Positions 1-9,419 of a DNA stretch of 64,000 bases are shown in pieces. Position 1 is the first letter of the stretch; every line of letters starts with the position of its first letter. A program made the translations under genes and the position numbers. The notes under the pieces are model-generated. The model saw only the letters and a program-made list of their open reading frames with translations, did not search any database and was not told where the DNA came from. The stretch is taken from NCBI RefSeq assembly GCF_001308875.1, contig NZ_KQ465106.1, forward strand, positions 248,001 through 312,000, given 5' to 3'. The DNA is from Lysinibacillus sp. ZYM-1 (GTDB lineage Bacteria > Bacillota > Bacilli > Bacillales_A > Planococcaceae).

Positions 1-311
1 CCATAGTTTTCAGTCCCAGGTTTAATGTCTTTGAATTGAGGATTCTTTACATGAACGGTATCTAGTTTTAATATACCTGCTAAAATCTTAGCAGCTTGTG
101 TGCGTGTGATTGGATTAGTGGGTTTAAATGTACCGTCCACATAGCCAGAAATAATGCCGCGCCCGGCTAATTCTATAATAGCCTTTCCTTCTTCTGTTGC
201 TGGATTGACATCAGGGAAAAATGTTGCTGCATGTGCTGCTGGTGTAATGACAATTGCACTTGTTGCGAGTGCTGATGCCATAGCTAGTTGAAATAAACGC
301 TGAGACTTCAA
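1..311 (-). CDS. SLH-domain surface protein, N-terminal part (cut by window edge)
   Basis: Only the first 103 codons are in the window. The start is a TTG at 309-311 with GGAGG seven bases upstream on the minus strand. The product begins with a signal peptide (MKSQR, a hydrophobic stretch, then an AHA-type cleavage site near residue 28). A surface-layer-homology repeat follows, recognisable from FPDV near residue 32, GIISGYVDGTFKP and ITRTQAAKILAGIL. SLH repeats bind pyruvylated secondary wall polymer and hold the protein on the cell surface. The effector domain lies outside the window, so the function is unknown. SLH proteins are abundant in Lysinibacillus. Confidence 0.85.
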   Translation of the reverse strand, partial: MKSQRLFQLAMASALATSAIVITPAAHAATFFPDVNPATEEGKAIIELAGRGIISGYVDGTFKPTNPITRTQAAKILAGILKLDTVHVKNPQFKDIKPGTENY

Positions 312-1044
312 AAGTATTCCTCCAAATATTGAATCGAAAATTTTATAGTATGAATGTTTCTGACCTTCCTATGTATCAATTCAGACTTCCGGACGAATGA
401 ATGTTAAGGGTGGTAACCTTTAGCATGTTAATTATTCATTATTTAACAGCTAATACTAACTATAATACCTTATTTATACCAAAATTTCGGAACAACGAAT
501 AGAGGTAATTATATCCTTAGCATTATGGAATTGGTAATAAATCGTAATAATCCTGACCCTAGAATTGCTGTTTAGTAGTGCTGTAAATGAATAAAATTTC
601 AATTTTTTCAAAATAAAATTTTTACATAAATTTAGTTTTTTTTAATAAATATACAATTTATAAAATCTATATATATGTCTATATAACTTATTATTGTGTT
701 TTTGTATCTATGTTAGATTAAATTGATATGATAATAGTCTTGTATTTTTGTGTAGTTTTCAATATATAAATAGTAGAAACTGATCATGTGAGTTCCATAT
801 GCTAGTTGAAAAGGTATTTTAACCTATGATATTGTAATTGATATAGATATTCTTCTTTATATTTTATTAATATAATTTAGTCGTTTGATCCCCTGTTGAA
901 ATAAATGTACTTAAAATAGATCTGAAATGCCTATGAAGTAGAAAACAAGCCTCTATCAGCAAAACGTATTTTTATACGTTTAACAGAATAACGCAGTCCT
1001 ATGGAAGAAGGAGGGAGTCACATAGTGCTTAGTACATTGCGTAT
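312..1044. other. 733-bp AT-rich intergenic region between divergent genes
   Basis: No coding region is convincing here. It must hold the leftward promoter of the SLH gene and the rightward promoter of the HD-GYP gene. Bases 500-900 are very AT-rich. A hairpin with 8-bp arms (AAACGTAT / ATACGTTT, 4-base loop) lies at 962-981 and has no T-run, so it is more like an operator than a terminator. I see no riboswitch consensus. Confidence 0.5.
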
Positions 1045-2775
1045 GTGGCAGAAAATATGCTACGTAAAGTAACCTTAAGTATTCGTGAAGTTGAAGCGAA
1101 TGATATTTTAGCAGAAGACATCTTTTCGGATTATCGTTTATTGGCTAAAAAGGATTTAGTTTTAACGGAACGAATTATTGCCTTACTTAAACTTCGAAAA
1201 GTAGATGAATTATCTGTCTATTTACCATCTGATTCAGTTCGGATTGTCCGTGATTTAAGTGCTCAGCGAACTAGAGAATACGAGGATTTATTTGCACCTC
1301 TAATGGAGGAAAAAGATCCTATCGATGACTATAAAGAAACCATCAGTCAACTTTTTATGACAACATTGGAGAATGTCGTCCATGAATTGCGATATGGTCA
1401 AATTCTTAAAAGCATACAAGATACCGCTTATGTTCGCGGTGTTTTTGAAAAGATACTAGAAGAGAAACATCGTTATGAGTTACTTATGCGCTTAAAGGAA
1501 TGGGATGAGTATTCCTTTGTGCATTCATTTGATGTGTTTGTATTAGGAACCATTTTTGCTCGTTATCTCGGATTAACAGATATCGAAACATTAGCAAGAG
1601 GTTATTTGTTCCATGATATCGGCAAGGTCTTTATCCCTCAAGAAATTTTAAATTTAAAACGTAAACTCTCAGAAGATGAGTTTGAAATAGTTAAAACGCA
1701 TACAACAAAGGGCTATGAGTTACTTATAGAAAATAATGAAGAAGACATTGCCTATTTAGCACGAGACCATCATGAGCGCTTTGCTGGAAAAGGCTATCCA
1801 AATCAGCTGTGTGCGGATGATATGAGTGAAGGTGTGCAATTATTACAAATCATTGATGTGTATTCAGCGATGACATCTAAGCGAGTCTATCACGCTGGAT
1901 ATGGTGCTACGGATGCCTTAGCTGTTTTATACAGGGATCGCCATTTATATAACGAGAAATATATGCATAAATTTGTAGAATGTTTAGGGATTTTTCCAGT
2001 CAACTCTGTTGTGATGTTATCGGATAATCGTAGTGCACAAGTGGAGCTTGTCTATGATTTATTTCCTACATTGCCAAAGGTGAGATTACTGGATGAACAA
2101 AAATCAATGAACTTGCCTTTAAATTATAGTGTAAAAATAACAAAAATGATTGATTATCGTGCAAATAGCTTTGAAGAGATTTTCAACCTATTTGTGGAAC
2201 AATTAATCCGTTGTGACGAAAATAATCTAAGAATTCATTTTAGTAAATTAATTGATCATTTACATCCTAAAGAAATTGTCTTGAAAATATTCTTACCAGC
2301 TTTTCGAATCTTACGTTTGTTAACAAGAGAAATACAAACGGACATGACGAAATATAGAAATTCTATTAATATCTTAAAGAAACTATTAGAAGAGCAATTA
2401 AACGTTTTGTATATGGACTATCAGCATGAACAAACAACCATTTTAGTTGTGGAAACAGCACTTCGTGAAAACTTCTTCATTAAGCTTGTACAAAGTATTC
2501 TGTATATTGATAAAATTGTGCCTTTCTTTATAAATCCAGGTGATGATCAACGTATTACACAGTTAATGGGGCATTGTGATGTCAATGTCGCATATTTTAT
2601 TGAGGATGAACAATCAATTGAAAAGCGAGTTCGTCCAATGCGAGAAGGAACATTTCTATATTACTCATTAGCAGATATAGAGGAGATACTTGTCAGCTTA
2701 ATCGGTATGAGTATGAAAAGGTTTTCATTTGAGGAAAAAATGCAGGAGCGTTTATTTTCAACATACAAAGCATAA
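1045..2775 (+). CDS. HD-GYP domain protein, probable cyclic-di-GMP phosphodiesterase
   Basis: A 576-residue soluble protein with an HD-GYP domain in the middle. H160 lies in VHSFDV, the HD pair is H190-D191 in FHDIGKVFIP, H219 follows, then the DHHER box (241-245) and GYP at 250-252. HD-GYP proteins usually hydrolyse c-di-GMP using two or three metal ions. The N-terminal ~100 residues resemble the non-catalytic segment seen in many stand-alone Bacillus HD-GYP proteins. The C-terminal ~270 residues have no motif I recognise. The GTG start at 1045 is uncertain: the strong AAGGAGGG site is about 30 bases away and is better placed for a GTG at 1025 in another frame. The in-frame ATG at 1057 is an alternative. 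Monocistronic, with a terminator just after the stop. Confidence 0.88.
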   Translation: MAENMLRKVTLSIREVEANDILAEDIFSDYRLLAKKDLVLTERIIALLKLRKVDELSVYLPSDSVRIVRDLSAQRTREYEDLFAPLMEEKDPIDDYKETISQLFMTTLENVVHELRYGQILKSIQDTAYVRGVFEKILEEKHRYELLMRLKEWDEYSFVHSFDVFVLGTIFARYLGLTDIETLARGYLFHDIGKVFIPQEILNLKRKLSEDEFEIVKTHTTKGYELLIENNEEDIAYLARDHHERFAGKGYPNQLCADDMSEGVQLLQIIDVYSAMTSKRVYHAGYGATDALAVLYRDRHLYNEKYMHKFVECLGIFPVNSVVMLSDNRSAQVELVYDLFPTLPKVRLLDEQKSMNLPLNYSVKITKMIDYRANSFEEIFNLFVEQLIRCDENNLRIHFSKLIDHLHPKEIVLKIFLPAFRILRLLTREIQTDMTKYRNSINILKKLLEEQLNVLYMDYQHEQTTILVVETALRENFFIKLVQSILYIDKIVPFFINPGDDQRITQLMGHCDVNVAYFIEDEQSIEKRVRPMREGTFLYYSLADIEEILVSLIGMSMKRFSFEEKMQERLFSTYKA

Positions 2776-2813
2776 GAAGAGGGAGCCGCTATTGAAGGCG
2801 ACTCCCTCTTCTT
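2776..2813. terminator. Terminator between convergent HD-GYP gene and glyQS
   Basis: A stem of GAAGAGGGAG pairing with CTCCCTCTTC, separated by about 17 bases, lies directly after the HD-GYP stop and before the glyQS stop on the other strand. The T-tract is interrupted on the plus side. It probably serves both strands. Confidence 0.75.
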
Positions 2814-2828
2814 TGCTATTTTTAATCA

Positions 2829-4214
2829 TTAGAACTGAAGGTGTTTTTCAATATATGCTTTTACTTCTGAAATTGGCATACGAACTTGTGTCATAGAATC
2901 ACGGTGACGTACTGTTACTTGGCCATCTTCTTTTGAGTCAAAATCGTATGTGATACAGAATGGTGTACCAATTTCATCTTGGCGACGATAACGTTTACCA
3001 ATTGATTGTGATTCATCAAAATCAACAGGGAACGCTTTACGAAGTTCAGCCCAAACGTCTGTAGCTTCATCAGATAATTTTTTAGAAAGTGGTAGAACAG
3101 CTGCTTTAAATGGTGCAATCGCTGGGTGGAAACGTAAAACAGTACGTTTATCGTCACCTTCTAGCTCTTCTTCATCATAAGCATCACATAGGAATGCTAA
3201 TGTGACACGGTCTGCACCTAATGATGGCTCAATACAATAAGGAACATAGCGTTCATTTGACACAGGATCGATATAAGTGAAATCTTCACCTGAGTGTTCC
3301 ATATGTTGTTTTAAATCATAATCTGTACGGTCAGCTATACCCCAAAGTTCTCCCCAGCCAAATGGGAATTTAAATTCGATATCCGATGTTGCGTTAGAGT
3401 AGTGAGACAGCTCATCATCCTCATGATCGCGAAGACGCATAGAATCTTCTTTCATGCCTAGGTTTAATAACCAATTTTTACAGAATTCTTTCCAATAAGA
3501 GTGCCATTCAAGGTCCTCGCCTGGTTTGCAGAAGAATTCAAGCTCCATTTGTTCAAATTCACGTGTACGGAAAGTAAAGTTACCTGGTGTAATTTCATTT
3601 CGGAAAGATTTACCAACTTGCGCAATACCAAATGGTGTACGTTTACGCATTGAGCGTTGAACATTTTTAAAGTTCACGAAAATACCTTGTGCCGTTTCTG
3701 GACGTAAGTAAATTTCATTTGTAGAAGACTCCGTCACACCTTGGAATGTTTTAAACATTAGGTTGAACTGACGAATATCTGTGAAATCAGCTTTTCCACA
3801 ATCAGGACACACTACATCGTATTTAATCATTGTTTCTTTCATTTGGTCGAATGTCATACCATCAACAATGATTTCATCACCTTTTGCTAATGCAGCGTCC
3901 TCAATGATTTTATCTGCACGATGGCGAGCCTTACATGACTTACAGTCGATCATTGGGTCGTTGAAGTTCCCAACGTGACCTGAAGCCACCCAAGCCTTTG
4001 GGTTCATTAAGATGGCAGCATCAATACCAACATTGTACTCTGATTCCTGCACGAATTTTTGCCACCAAGCTTTTTTAATATTGTTTTTTAATTCAACACC
4101 TAGTGGACCATAATCCCAAGTGTTTGCTAGACCACCGTAAATTTCTGAGCCTGGGAAGACAAAGCCTCGGTGTTTTGCTAATGATACAATTGTTTCCATT
4201 GATTTGTTAGCCAT
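2829..4214 (-). CDS. glyQS: Glycyl-tRNA synthetase, single-chain eukaryote-like type
   Basis: A 461-residue class II aminoacyl-tRNA synthetase that charges tRNA-Gly. It is the alpha2 type, as in Thermus and many Bacillales, not the two-subunit GlyQ/GlyS type of B. subtilis. It begins [37 protein letters not shown], as expected for the family. It contains [12 protein letters not shown], the motif 2 region ([19 protein letters not shown]), a zinc-finger-like CKSC...CPDC insertion, and the motif 3 region GADR. The chosen ATG has GGAGG eight bases upstream; the frame stays open nine codons further but with no ribosome site. It is controlled by the T-box leader immediately upstream. Confidence 0.96.
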   Translation of the reverse strand: MANKSMETIVSLAKHRGFVFPGSEIYGGLANTWDYGPLGVELKNNIKKAWWQKFVQESEYNVGIDAAILMNPKAWVASGHVGNFNDPMIDCKSCKARHRADKIIEDAALAKGDEIIVDGMTFDQMKETMIKYDVVCPDCGKADFTDIRQFNLMFKTFQGVTESSTNEIYLRPETAQGIFVNFKNVQRSMRKRTPFGIAQVGKSFRNEITPGNFTFRTREFEQMELEFFCKPGEDLEWHSYWKEFCKNWLLNLGMKEDSMRLRDHEDDELSHYSNATSDIEFKFPFGWGELWGIADRTDYDLKQHMEHSGEDFTYIDPVSNERYVPYCIEPSLGADRVTLAFLCDAYDEEELEGDDKRTVLRFHPAIAPFKAAVLPLSKKLSDEATDVWAELRKAFPVDFDESQSIGKRYRRQDEIGTPFCITYDFDSKEDGQVTVRHRDSMTQVRMPISEVKAYIEKHLQF

Positions 4215-4289
4215 AAAATAGCCTCCTTCAAAATTTTTCACATTTTTAGCGGTAAAACGCTAAAGTTTTTCATTCAGTGTAGACTAAAT

Positions 4290-4511
4290 GAAAATAGCAC
4301 CCGTCTCCGGGCACAATGTATGCCCAGGGACGAGTGCTAATACCCGCGGTTCCACCCTGATTGTTTTAAACAATACGTTTAAAACCTCTTTTCAAAAAGT
4401 TAGCTCAGGGAGTGCCTTTTCTCTGTTACTATGTAGACTTTCACCATCTTCTACTCGCTCTTGAATGGAACAGATACTTTTTTCCCATCATCGCCTGTAT
4501 AACGCAATTTG
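4290..4511 (-). promoter_or_regulatory. T-box leader of glyQS (tRNA-Gly sensing)
   Basis: On the minus strand the leader holds the signature T-box AGGGTGGAACCGCG (plus positions 4345-4358), which pairs with the uncharged tRNA acceptor end. A terminator hairpin at about 4292-4338 follows (AGCACTCGTCC... pairing with ...GGAGACGGGTGCT) with a short T-rich tail. The upstream part is compact, as in other glyQS T-boxes. I did not assign the specifier codon with confidence, but the downstream gene says glycine. Confidence 0.93.
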
Positions 4512-4517
4512 CTCGAA

Positions 4518-4546
4518 AATATAAATAGAGCAAGCGTATGTGTCAA
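4518..4546 (-). promoter_or_regulatory. SigA promoter of the glyQS T-box transcript
   Basis: On the minus strand a perfect -35 TTGACA (4541-4546) and a -10 TATATT (4518-4523) are 17 bases apart. The promoter sits directly upstream of the T-box leader and puts the transcript start near 4511. Confidence 0.85.
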
Positions 4547-4719
4547 CATTGTAGCATGTAGTTCTTTGATTCGCAATCATTATTAAAATGTATACAAAAC
4601 ATGTGTGTTTTGAAGGCCTTAAACAAGTCTTAACGTCAACAACCTCTTCACAATAGGGGACTGTAAATGTTGACTAAATTTTGCTTCAAGCATTGTTTTG
4701 AGATTTCTTATGGTCATGC

Positions 4720-4762
4720 AAAAAAAGCTGTCCCATAAGGTCAATAATGACCAAAGGAACAG
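4720..4762 (-). terminator. Terminator of the beta-lactamase-family gene
   Basis: On the minus strand GCTGTTCC pairs with GGGACAGC around an inner GGTCA/TGACC stem and is followed by TTTTTT. It lies 25 bases past the stop of the upstream gene. Confidence 0.85.
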
Positions 4763-4786
4763 CATTTTAGACAAGCCAGTATTTTT

Positions 4787-6919
4787 TTATTTTTTTAATG
4801 AAATTTCAAATTTGGAGCCTACTTCTCCTGCAAATACGACGCTACCGTTCTCTGGTAATAAGACTTCGTTCATACCACTAACGACAGTGTAGTTCATGCA
4901 ATTACCTGCTTGATCATATACAGCAAAGGAGCCCTTCAATGGCATTTTAACTGTCATGACTTTTTCTTTTGCATTCGAAGGGACTGAAAACCATTTGGCA
5001 AGGCCATCTACTTGGATCGTTGTCATAGATTGTTTACCAGAGTAGAGCGGTTTTACAAGCTCCTCATGACCGTATAAACCTCCCGCTACTGTAAAATACT
5101 CAACTCCATTATTCTTAAAGAAGTCGATTTCCATAGTATCTCGACCAGCCATGCTAGGGATCTGCAGCTGGTTAACTGCTCGGTTTGCTCCAATAATTTT
5201 ATTAGTTAATAAATAGCCTGGAACGTCTTTAACCGTATCAATTGTTACAGTTGGTGCAGAATTGGTGTAGAGCATCGATGAATATTTCTCATTCATCAAA
5301 TAATATTTTTTCCCTTCACGTTTCGCCCATACAGCAGCTACGTCTTTCGCTAATACATTGGCTTCGAGCTTTTCAGCTTTATACTCTGAGACAGCTGTTT
5401 GGGGAAGTCCCGGTACATTTATATACAAGCTGGACCATAAATAGGTGTGTCCGTTTTTCTCCTCAATGAACTTTATCTTTTCTGTGCCTTCATTGTTCAC
5501 AAATGAACCATCTGCTGTATACGTATACGTTTGGACAGGGTTATTCGGTACTGTAAGCGTAGATACAGACAATTCACCAAGAGGATTAACTTCAACCTTC
5601 ATTAACGAACCAGAAATACCACCATAAATACCTGCATGCTGAGATAAGTCCTGTGGCATTTCTACCTTCATAGGGACGCCATGCGACTTCTTCGGCTTCA
5701 GTTCATGAATAATGCCTTTTTCCTGAAGTGCACTAAGCAGAAGTTCATTGGCTAACAATTGATCTAATATGCTTTGACCTCCTGAAGAGACAACAGCCGC
5801 AGACATGTTGTATTCCGGGAGCACAACTAATGAAGAATGGTAAGATAATGTATCTCCACCTTTCGTCAGTGCCTTGATGCCATATTCGCTGAATGGGAAC
5901 AAGCGTATACTATCCCAACCTAGCCCGTAAGCGACGAAAGACGGATCAATTTCCTCAGGCCACATGCCTCTTTTATACTCATCTTGTGCCATGGCTTCTA
6001 CCGACTTACTAGACAGAATATCATCGACCTGTCCTGTGAAGATTTGTGAGAATTTAACGAGATCTTCAGCTGTGGAGTAAATGCCGCCAGTTGCAATAAT
6101 GTTAGTATTTTCTTGTGGTAGCTGTCCCTTATAAGCAGGGGAGTAGATCCCAGCAAATTTCGATGAATCCACAAGGTCCTGCGGTGTTTTTGTATGGTGC
6201 ATTTCTAGAGGCACTGTCAAATACTTGTTTATAAATGCAGTGAAGCGCATGCCACTCACTCGCTCTATCAGAATCTCAGCTAACGTAAAACCATCGTTAC
6301 AATAAACCGAAAAAGCTCCTGGATAAGCTTTTAAGTTTTGAGTGGCTAATTGCTCTAACAAAGTATCGTGTGCATACGTATCATTATCGTCATATAAAAA
6401 TGTATTTAGCGACGAAGTTCCTAGCAGACCGGAAGAATGATTCAGTAGCATGCGGGGTGTAATCTGTTTGTAACGATTGTCTTTCATTTTAAAATCAGGT
6501 ATATAGTTCACAACGGGCAAATCTAAATCTACCTTACCCTCGTCTACAAGCTTCATAACAGCCGCAGTGAGCACCATTTTGCTCGTGGAACCAATGCCAT
6601 ACATTGTATTGGAAGTAAGTGGTCTATTGTCCTTTAAGTCGTTTTTGCCAGCATGCCCTGAGATGACAATTTCCCCATTATCAATGAGCGCGTATTGCAA
6701 ACTTGTAGTGCCGTAAGTTTCTGTTAGCAGTTTAGCTTTTTCTATGCCTATTTCTTTGGTCGCCTCAAATGTAAGACTACTGCTGTTATTGATGGTAGTT
6801 GTGGCCATTGGAGACATTGGGGCTAGCATTGTTAGCATGAGGATTATTGAGATGATTGAAGTTCTTTTTCTACCTGTTGTTGTGCCTATCCTCATTTTCA
6901 TTGCCTTTCTCATTCTCAT
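4787..6919 (-). CDS. Secreted serine beta-lactamase-fold hydrolase (class C / PBP4*-like) with long C-terminal extension
   Basis: A 710-residue protein. Residues 20-40 form a hydrophobic export segment after a basic, Met/Arg-rich start. Residues about 55-390 are a beta-lactamase/DD-peptidase/esterase domain: S111-T-S-K114 is the SxxK nucleophile motif, Y206-C-N208 the YxN motif, and [11 protein letters not shown] stands where the third motif (KTG/HxG) is expected. The remaining ~300 residues are a beta-rich region with no motif I recognise. Such proteins include D-aminopeptidases, esterases and antibiotic hydrolases; the substrate cannot be read from sequence. The ATG at 6919 has GGAG nine bases upstream, and a second ATG lies two codons in. 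Monocistronic. Confidence 0.88.
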   Translation of the reverse strand: MRMRKAMKMRIGTTTGRKRTSIISIILMLTMLAPMSPMATTTINNSSSLTFEATKEIGIEKAKLLTETYGTTSLQYALIDNGEIVISGHAGKNDLKDNRPLTSNTMYGIGSTSKMVLTAAVMKLVDEGKVDLDLPVVNYIPDFKMKDNRYKQITPRMLLNHSSGLLGTSSLNTFLYDDNDTYAHDTLLEQLATQNLKAYPGAFSVYCNDGFTLAEILIERVSGMRFTAFINKYLTVPLEMHHTKTPQDLVDSSKFAGIYSPAYKGQLPQENTNIIATGGIYSTAEDLVKFSQIFTGQVDDILSSKSVEAMAQDEYKRGMWPEEIDPSFVAYGLGWDSIRLFPFSEYGIKALTKGGDTLSYHSSLVVLPEYNMSAAVVSSGGQSILDQLLANELLLSALQEKGIIHELKPKKSHGVPMKVEMPQDLSQHAGIYGGISGSLMKVEVNPLGELSVSTLTVPNNPVQTYTYTADGSFVNNEGTEKIKFIEEKNGHTYLWSSLYINVPGLPQTAVSEYKAEKLEANVLAKDVAAVWAKREGKKYYLMNEKYSSMLYTNSAPTVTIDTVKDVPGYLLTNKIIGANRAVNQLQIPSMAGRDTMEIDFFKNNGVEYFTVAGGLYGHEELVKPLYSGKQSMTTIQVDGLAKWFSVPSNAKEKVMTVKMPLKGSFAVYDQAGNCMNYTVVSGMNEVLLPENGSVVFAGEVGSKFEISLKK

Positions 6920-7243
6920 TTGAATCTTCTCCTTTCATTAGCTGTTAATGGGACTATCTTAACGGGTCCTAAGGAAAGACTATACGACGAAGATGTACTG
7001 CCGGTGACGATAGTATGAACAGAGTATGAATGAGTGAAAAAATGCTATGATCGACAATGTAATTTTCTGAAGGGTTTGCTTTTATATCAGCTCAGATACA
7101 AATGGAAGAGACTTTTTCAATGCGTTAATTTATTCGTTCAAAATCCGTCCTTAAGTTTTTACGATTTCTTTTGATTTGGTATGATGTAACCCTTGAAATG
7201 TCGTCACTTTTCCGTGTACCACGAATGATATGAACTATTTTAG

Positions 7244-7292
7244 AACAAAAAACTACGGCTCCTATACAAGAAAACTTGCATGAGAGCCGTAG
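7244..7292 (-). terminator. Orphan minus-strand terminator
   Basis: CTACGGCTC pairs with GAGCCGTAG around a 22-base loop and is followed on the minus strand by TTTTTTG. No credible minus-strand coding frame lies between it and ccpN. Confidence 0.7.
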
Positions 7293-7536
7293 CATAAAGA
7301 ATATTGGTTTGGACGATACGATGTATTCAACAACCGACCAAGGCCTAAAACCCTTTAAAAATACGCTTTGGGACTTTGATGGCAATAGGAATGTTTTTAA
7401 TGCCATAGTCGATGATGACGTCATCCTTGAGAATTTTGATGTGGTCGAGGAGGTTCGTTTACAAGCGATTCAACAGGTTATGAGCCTTCATAGCAAAAAT
7501 ACAAATAAAAAATTAAAGGAATTAGCCTTAATCTAA
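7276..7536 (+). CDS. Doubtful 86-aa ORF
   Basis: An 86-codon frame rich in Asp and Glu, with a helical C-terminal half (EEVRLQAIQQVMSLHSKN then KKLKELALI). It has no ribosome site before its ATG, and the ATG lies inside the orphan terminator hairpin. I do not recognise it. It could be a remnant of a larger gene or chance. Confidence 0.22.
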   Translation: MHESRSIKNIGLDDTMYSTTDQGLKPFKNTLWDFDGNRNVFNAIVDDDVILENFDVVEEVRLQAIQQVMSLHSKNTNKKLKELALI

Positions 7537-7671
7537 ACTCCCTGTACACATATCCGCCATAACTTACCACAGATTACTGCTATTTTATGCAGTATGTTGT
7601 ATAATTGAAATACTGTTTTAATCATGCAAAGCCTTATTATAACACCGTTTGTATAGAATTAGTGTAATACT

Positions 7672-7701
7672 TTGCATACCTATCACTCTATAGTATATAA
7701 T
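7672..7701 (+). promoter_or_regulatory. Probable SigA promoter of ccpN-ppsR
   Basis: TTGCAT (7672-7677) and TATAAT (7696-7701) are 18 bases apart, 37 bases before the ccpN start. Confidence 0.6.
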
Positions 7702-7738
7702 AATTGAGCATAAGTATAACACTATTAGATTTGAGGCG

Positions 7739-8371
7739 GTGAGTCCAATCGAACTCAATAAACGTCAGGAAAACATTTTACAAATTGTGAAAGAAAACGG
7801 TCCAATTACTGGGGAACATATTGCAGAACGACTCAATCTGACCAGAGCGACTTTAAGACCAGATTTAGCGATTCTTACGATGGCTGGATTTTTAGATGCA
7901 AGACCGAGAGTTGGGTATTTTTATTCAGGGAAAAAGTCATCCGTTTCATTGACGGATAGTATTCACAATTTAAAAGTGAAGGATTTTCATTCAGGCCCTG
8001 TAGTTGTCCCAGAAACAATGACGGTTTATGATGCAATTTGCTTTATGTTTTCAGAAGATGTTGGTACACTCTTTGTCGTAGATAAGAATGAGTTTTTGAC
8101 AGGTGTACTATCTCGCAAAGATTTACTGCGTACAAGTATTGGCACGCAGGATTTAAATAAAATTCCTGTACATATTATTATGACACGCATGCCAAATATT
8201 TCGTACTGTGAAAGATCAGATTCTTTGGTTGTTGCCGCGAACAAGCTCATTGAACGAGAAGTTGATTCGCTACCAGTAGTCGAACCACAAGAGGGTGGTT
8301 TGACCATTGTAGGCCGTCTAACAAAAACAACGATTACACGAGCTTTCTTATCTCTTGCACAAAACGACTAA
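7739..8371 (+). CDS. ccpN: Transcriptional repressor of gluconeogenesis CcpN
   Basis: A 210-residue regulator. An N-terminal helix-turn-helix (residues 5-60, [29 protein letters not shown]) is followed by two CBS domains (about 81-140 and 146-205) that sense nucleotides. In B. subtilis CcpN represses gapB and pckA when glycolytic carbon is present; that role is family knowledge. The GTG start is chosen because the family begins two or three residues before IELNKRQ. Its GAGG site is unusually close. ppsR follows 17 bases later, the usual Firmicute pairing. Confidence 0.94.
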   Translation: MSPIELNKRQENILQIVKENGPITGEHIAERLNLTRATLRPDLAILTMAGFLDARPRVGYFYSGKKSSVSLTDSIHNLKVKDFHSGPVVVPETMTVYDAICFMFSEDVGTLFVVDKNEFLTGVLSRKDLLRTSIGTQDLNKIPVHIIMTRMPNISYCERSDSLVVAANKLIEREVDSLPVVEPQEGGLTIVGRLTKTTITRAFLSLAQND

Positions 8372-8388
8372 ATTCGAAGGAGAGCTGC

Positions 8389-9201
8389 ATGAAAAGACTA
8401 CGCGTATTTGTTGTATCTGATTCTGTTGGCGAAACTGGTGATCAAGTTGCGAAAGCAGTTATTAGCCAGTTTCGACCCGGTCTAGAGAATACTGTCATCC
8501 GACGATTTCCACATATTCAATCGGAGGAACTTATTCGTAAGATTGTTTTCCTTGCAGCACAACAACAAGCATTTATTGTTTATACATTGGTTCGCCAAGA
8601 AATGCGAAAATTATTGCATGATTTATGTGAACAGGAAAAGTTACATGCAGTCGATATTATAGGTCCTGCGTTACAATCAATGGGAACCTTCATGGAAGAA
8701 AATCCATTGGAGACACCTGGAATTGTTCATATGCTTGATGATGATTATTTCAAAAAAATTGAAGCGATTGAATTTGCAGTTAAATACGATGATGGTCGTG
8801 ATCCACGTGGATTATTACAAGCTGATATTGTGTTGGTTGGCGTATCCCGAACGTCTAAAACGCCCCTCTCACAATATTTAGCCCATAAAAAATATAAGGT
8901 GGCTAATGTCCCTTTAGTTCCAGAAGTAGAACCACCCGAAGAGTTATTACAATTGGACCCTAAAAAATGTTTTGGATTAATCATCTCTCCTGAGAAGTTA
9001 AATTCTATAAGGAAAGAAAGATTGATGTCTCTCGGATTAAATGATGATGCTATCTATGCACAACATAATCGTATTTTAGAAGAGATTCAACATTTTGAAA
9101 AAATTGTCGGTAAAATAGGCTGTCGGGTAATCGATGTGACCAATAAAGCTGTGGAAGAGACAGCAAATACAATCATTGAACATATTTTGACTTGTAAATA
9201 A
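8389..9201 (+). CDS. ppsR: Pyruvate,phosphate dikinase/PEP synthase regulatory protein (kinase-pyrophosphorylase)
   Basis: A 270-residue DUF299 protein (B. subtilis YqfL). It begins with the typical [11 protein letters not shown] and carries the nucleotide-binding P-loop GVSRTSKTP at 151-159. Family members switch PPDK or PEP synthase off by ADP-dependent threonine phosphorylation and on again by Pi-dependent dephosphorylation. It is co-transcribed with ccpN (GGAG before the ATG, 17-base gap), so both genes act on the PEP/pyruvate node. No PPDK gene is in the window. Confidence 0.94.
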   Translation: MKRLRVFVVSDSVGETGDQVAKAVISQFRPGLENTVIRRFPHIQSEELIRKIVFLAAQQQAFIVYTLVRQEMRKLLHDLCEQEKLHAVDIIGPALQSMGTFMEENPLETPGIVHMLDDDYFKKIEAIEFAVKYDDGRDPRGLLQADIVLVGVSRTSKTPLSQYLAHKKYKVANVPLVPEVEPPEELLQLDPKKCFGLIISPEKLNSIRKERLMSLGLNDDAIYAQHNRILEEIQHFEKIVGKIGCRVIDVTNKAVEETANTIIEHILTCK

Positions 9202-9214
9202 ACTGTACTAAGAT

Positions 9215-9246
9215 AAACCACCTCGGTTATAGAGGCGGTTTTTTTG
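9215..9246 (+). terminator. Terminator after ppsR
   Basis: AACCACCTC pairs with GAGGCGGTT around a 7-base loop, and seven T follow. Confidence 0.9.
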
Positions 9247-9419
9247 AGTGGATTTTGAAATTAGTATAGATAAAAACTAATTTTTGTTTTATAATAATAA
9301 AATTGTGGTAAAAATATTTAAAAGAGAAAAATCCTAAATTTTTGTCGAGAAATAAAGGAATTTTAAAACGAATAGCGAATTGTGTTTCTAGAACGTAATT
9401 ATTAAAGATGGTGATGAAT

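Larger units (their letters stand above)
6920..7738. other. Gap with orphan terminator and possible small ORF
   Basis: The left part must hold the leftward promoter of the beta-lactamase-family gene. The middle holds a minus-strand terminator with no gene feeding it and a doubtful 86-codon ORF (listed separately). The right part holds the ccpN promoter. No intact gene is evident, and the mix suggests decay of a former gene. Confidence 0.5.

Noticed and set aside
880..1044. Possible c-di-GMP riboswitch before the HD-GYP gene
   Set aside because: Only short fragments such as ACAAGCCT recall the GEMM core. The paired elements and the other conserved boxes are missing.
7125..7424. 99-codon minus-strand frame
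   Set aside because: It runs through the terminator hairpin, has no ribosome site, and its composition looks like antisense noise.
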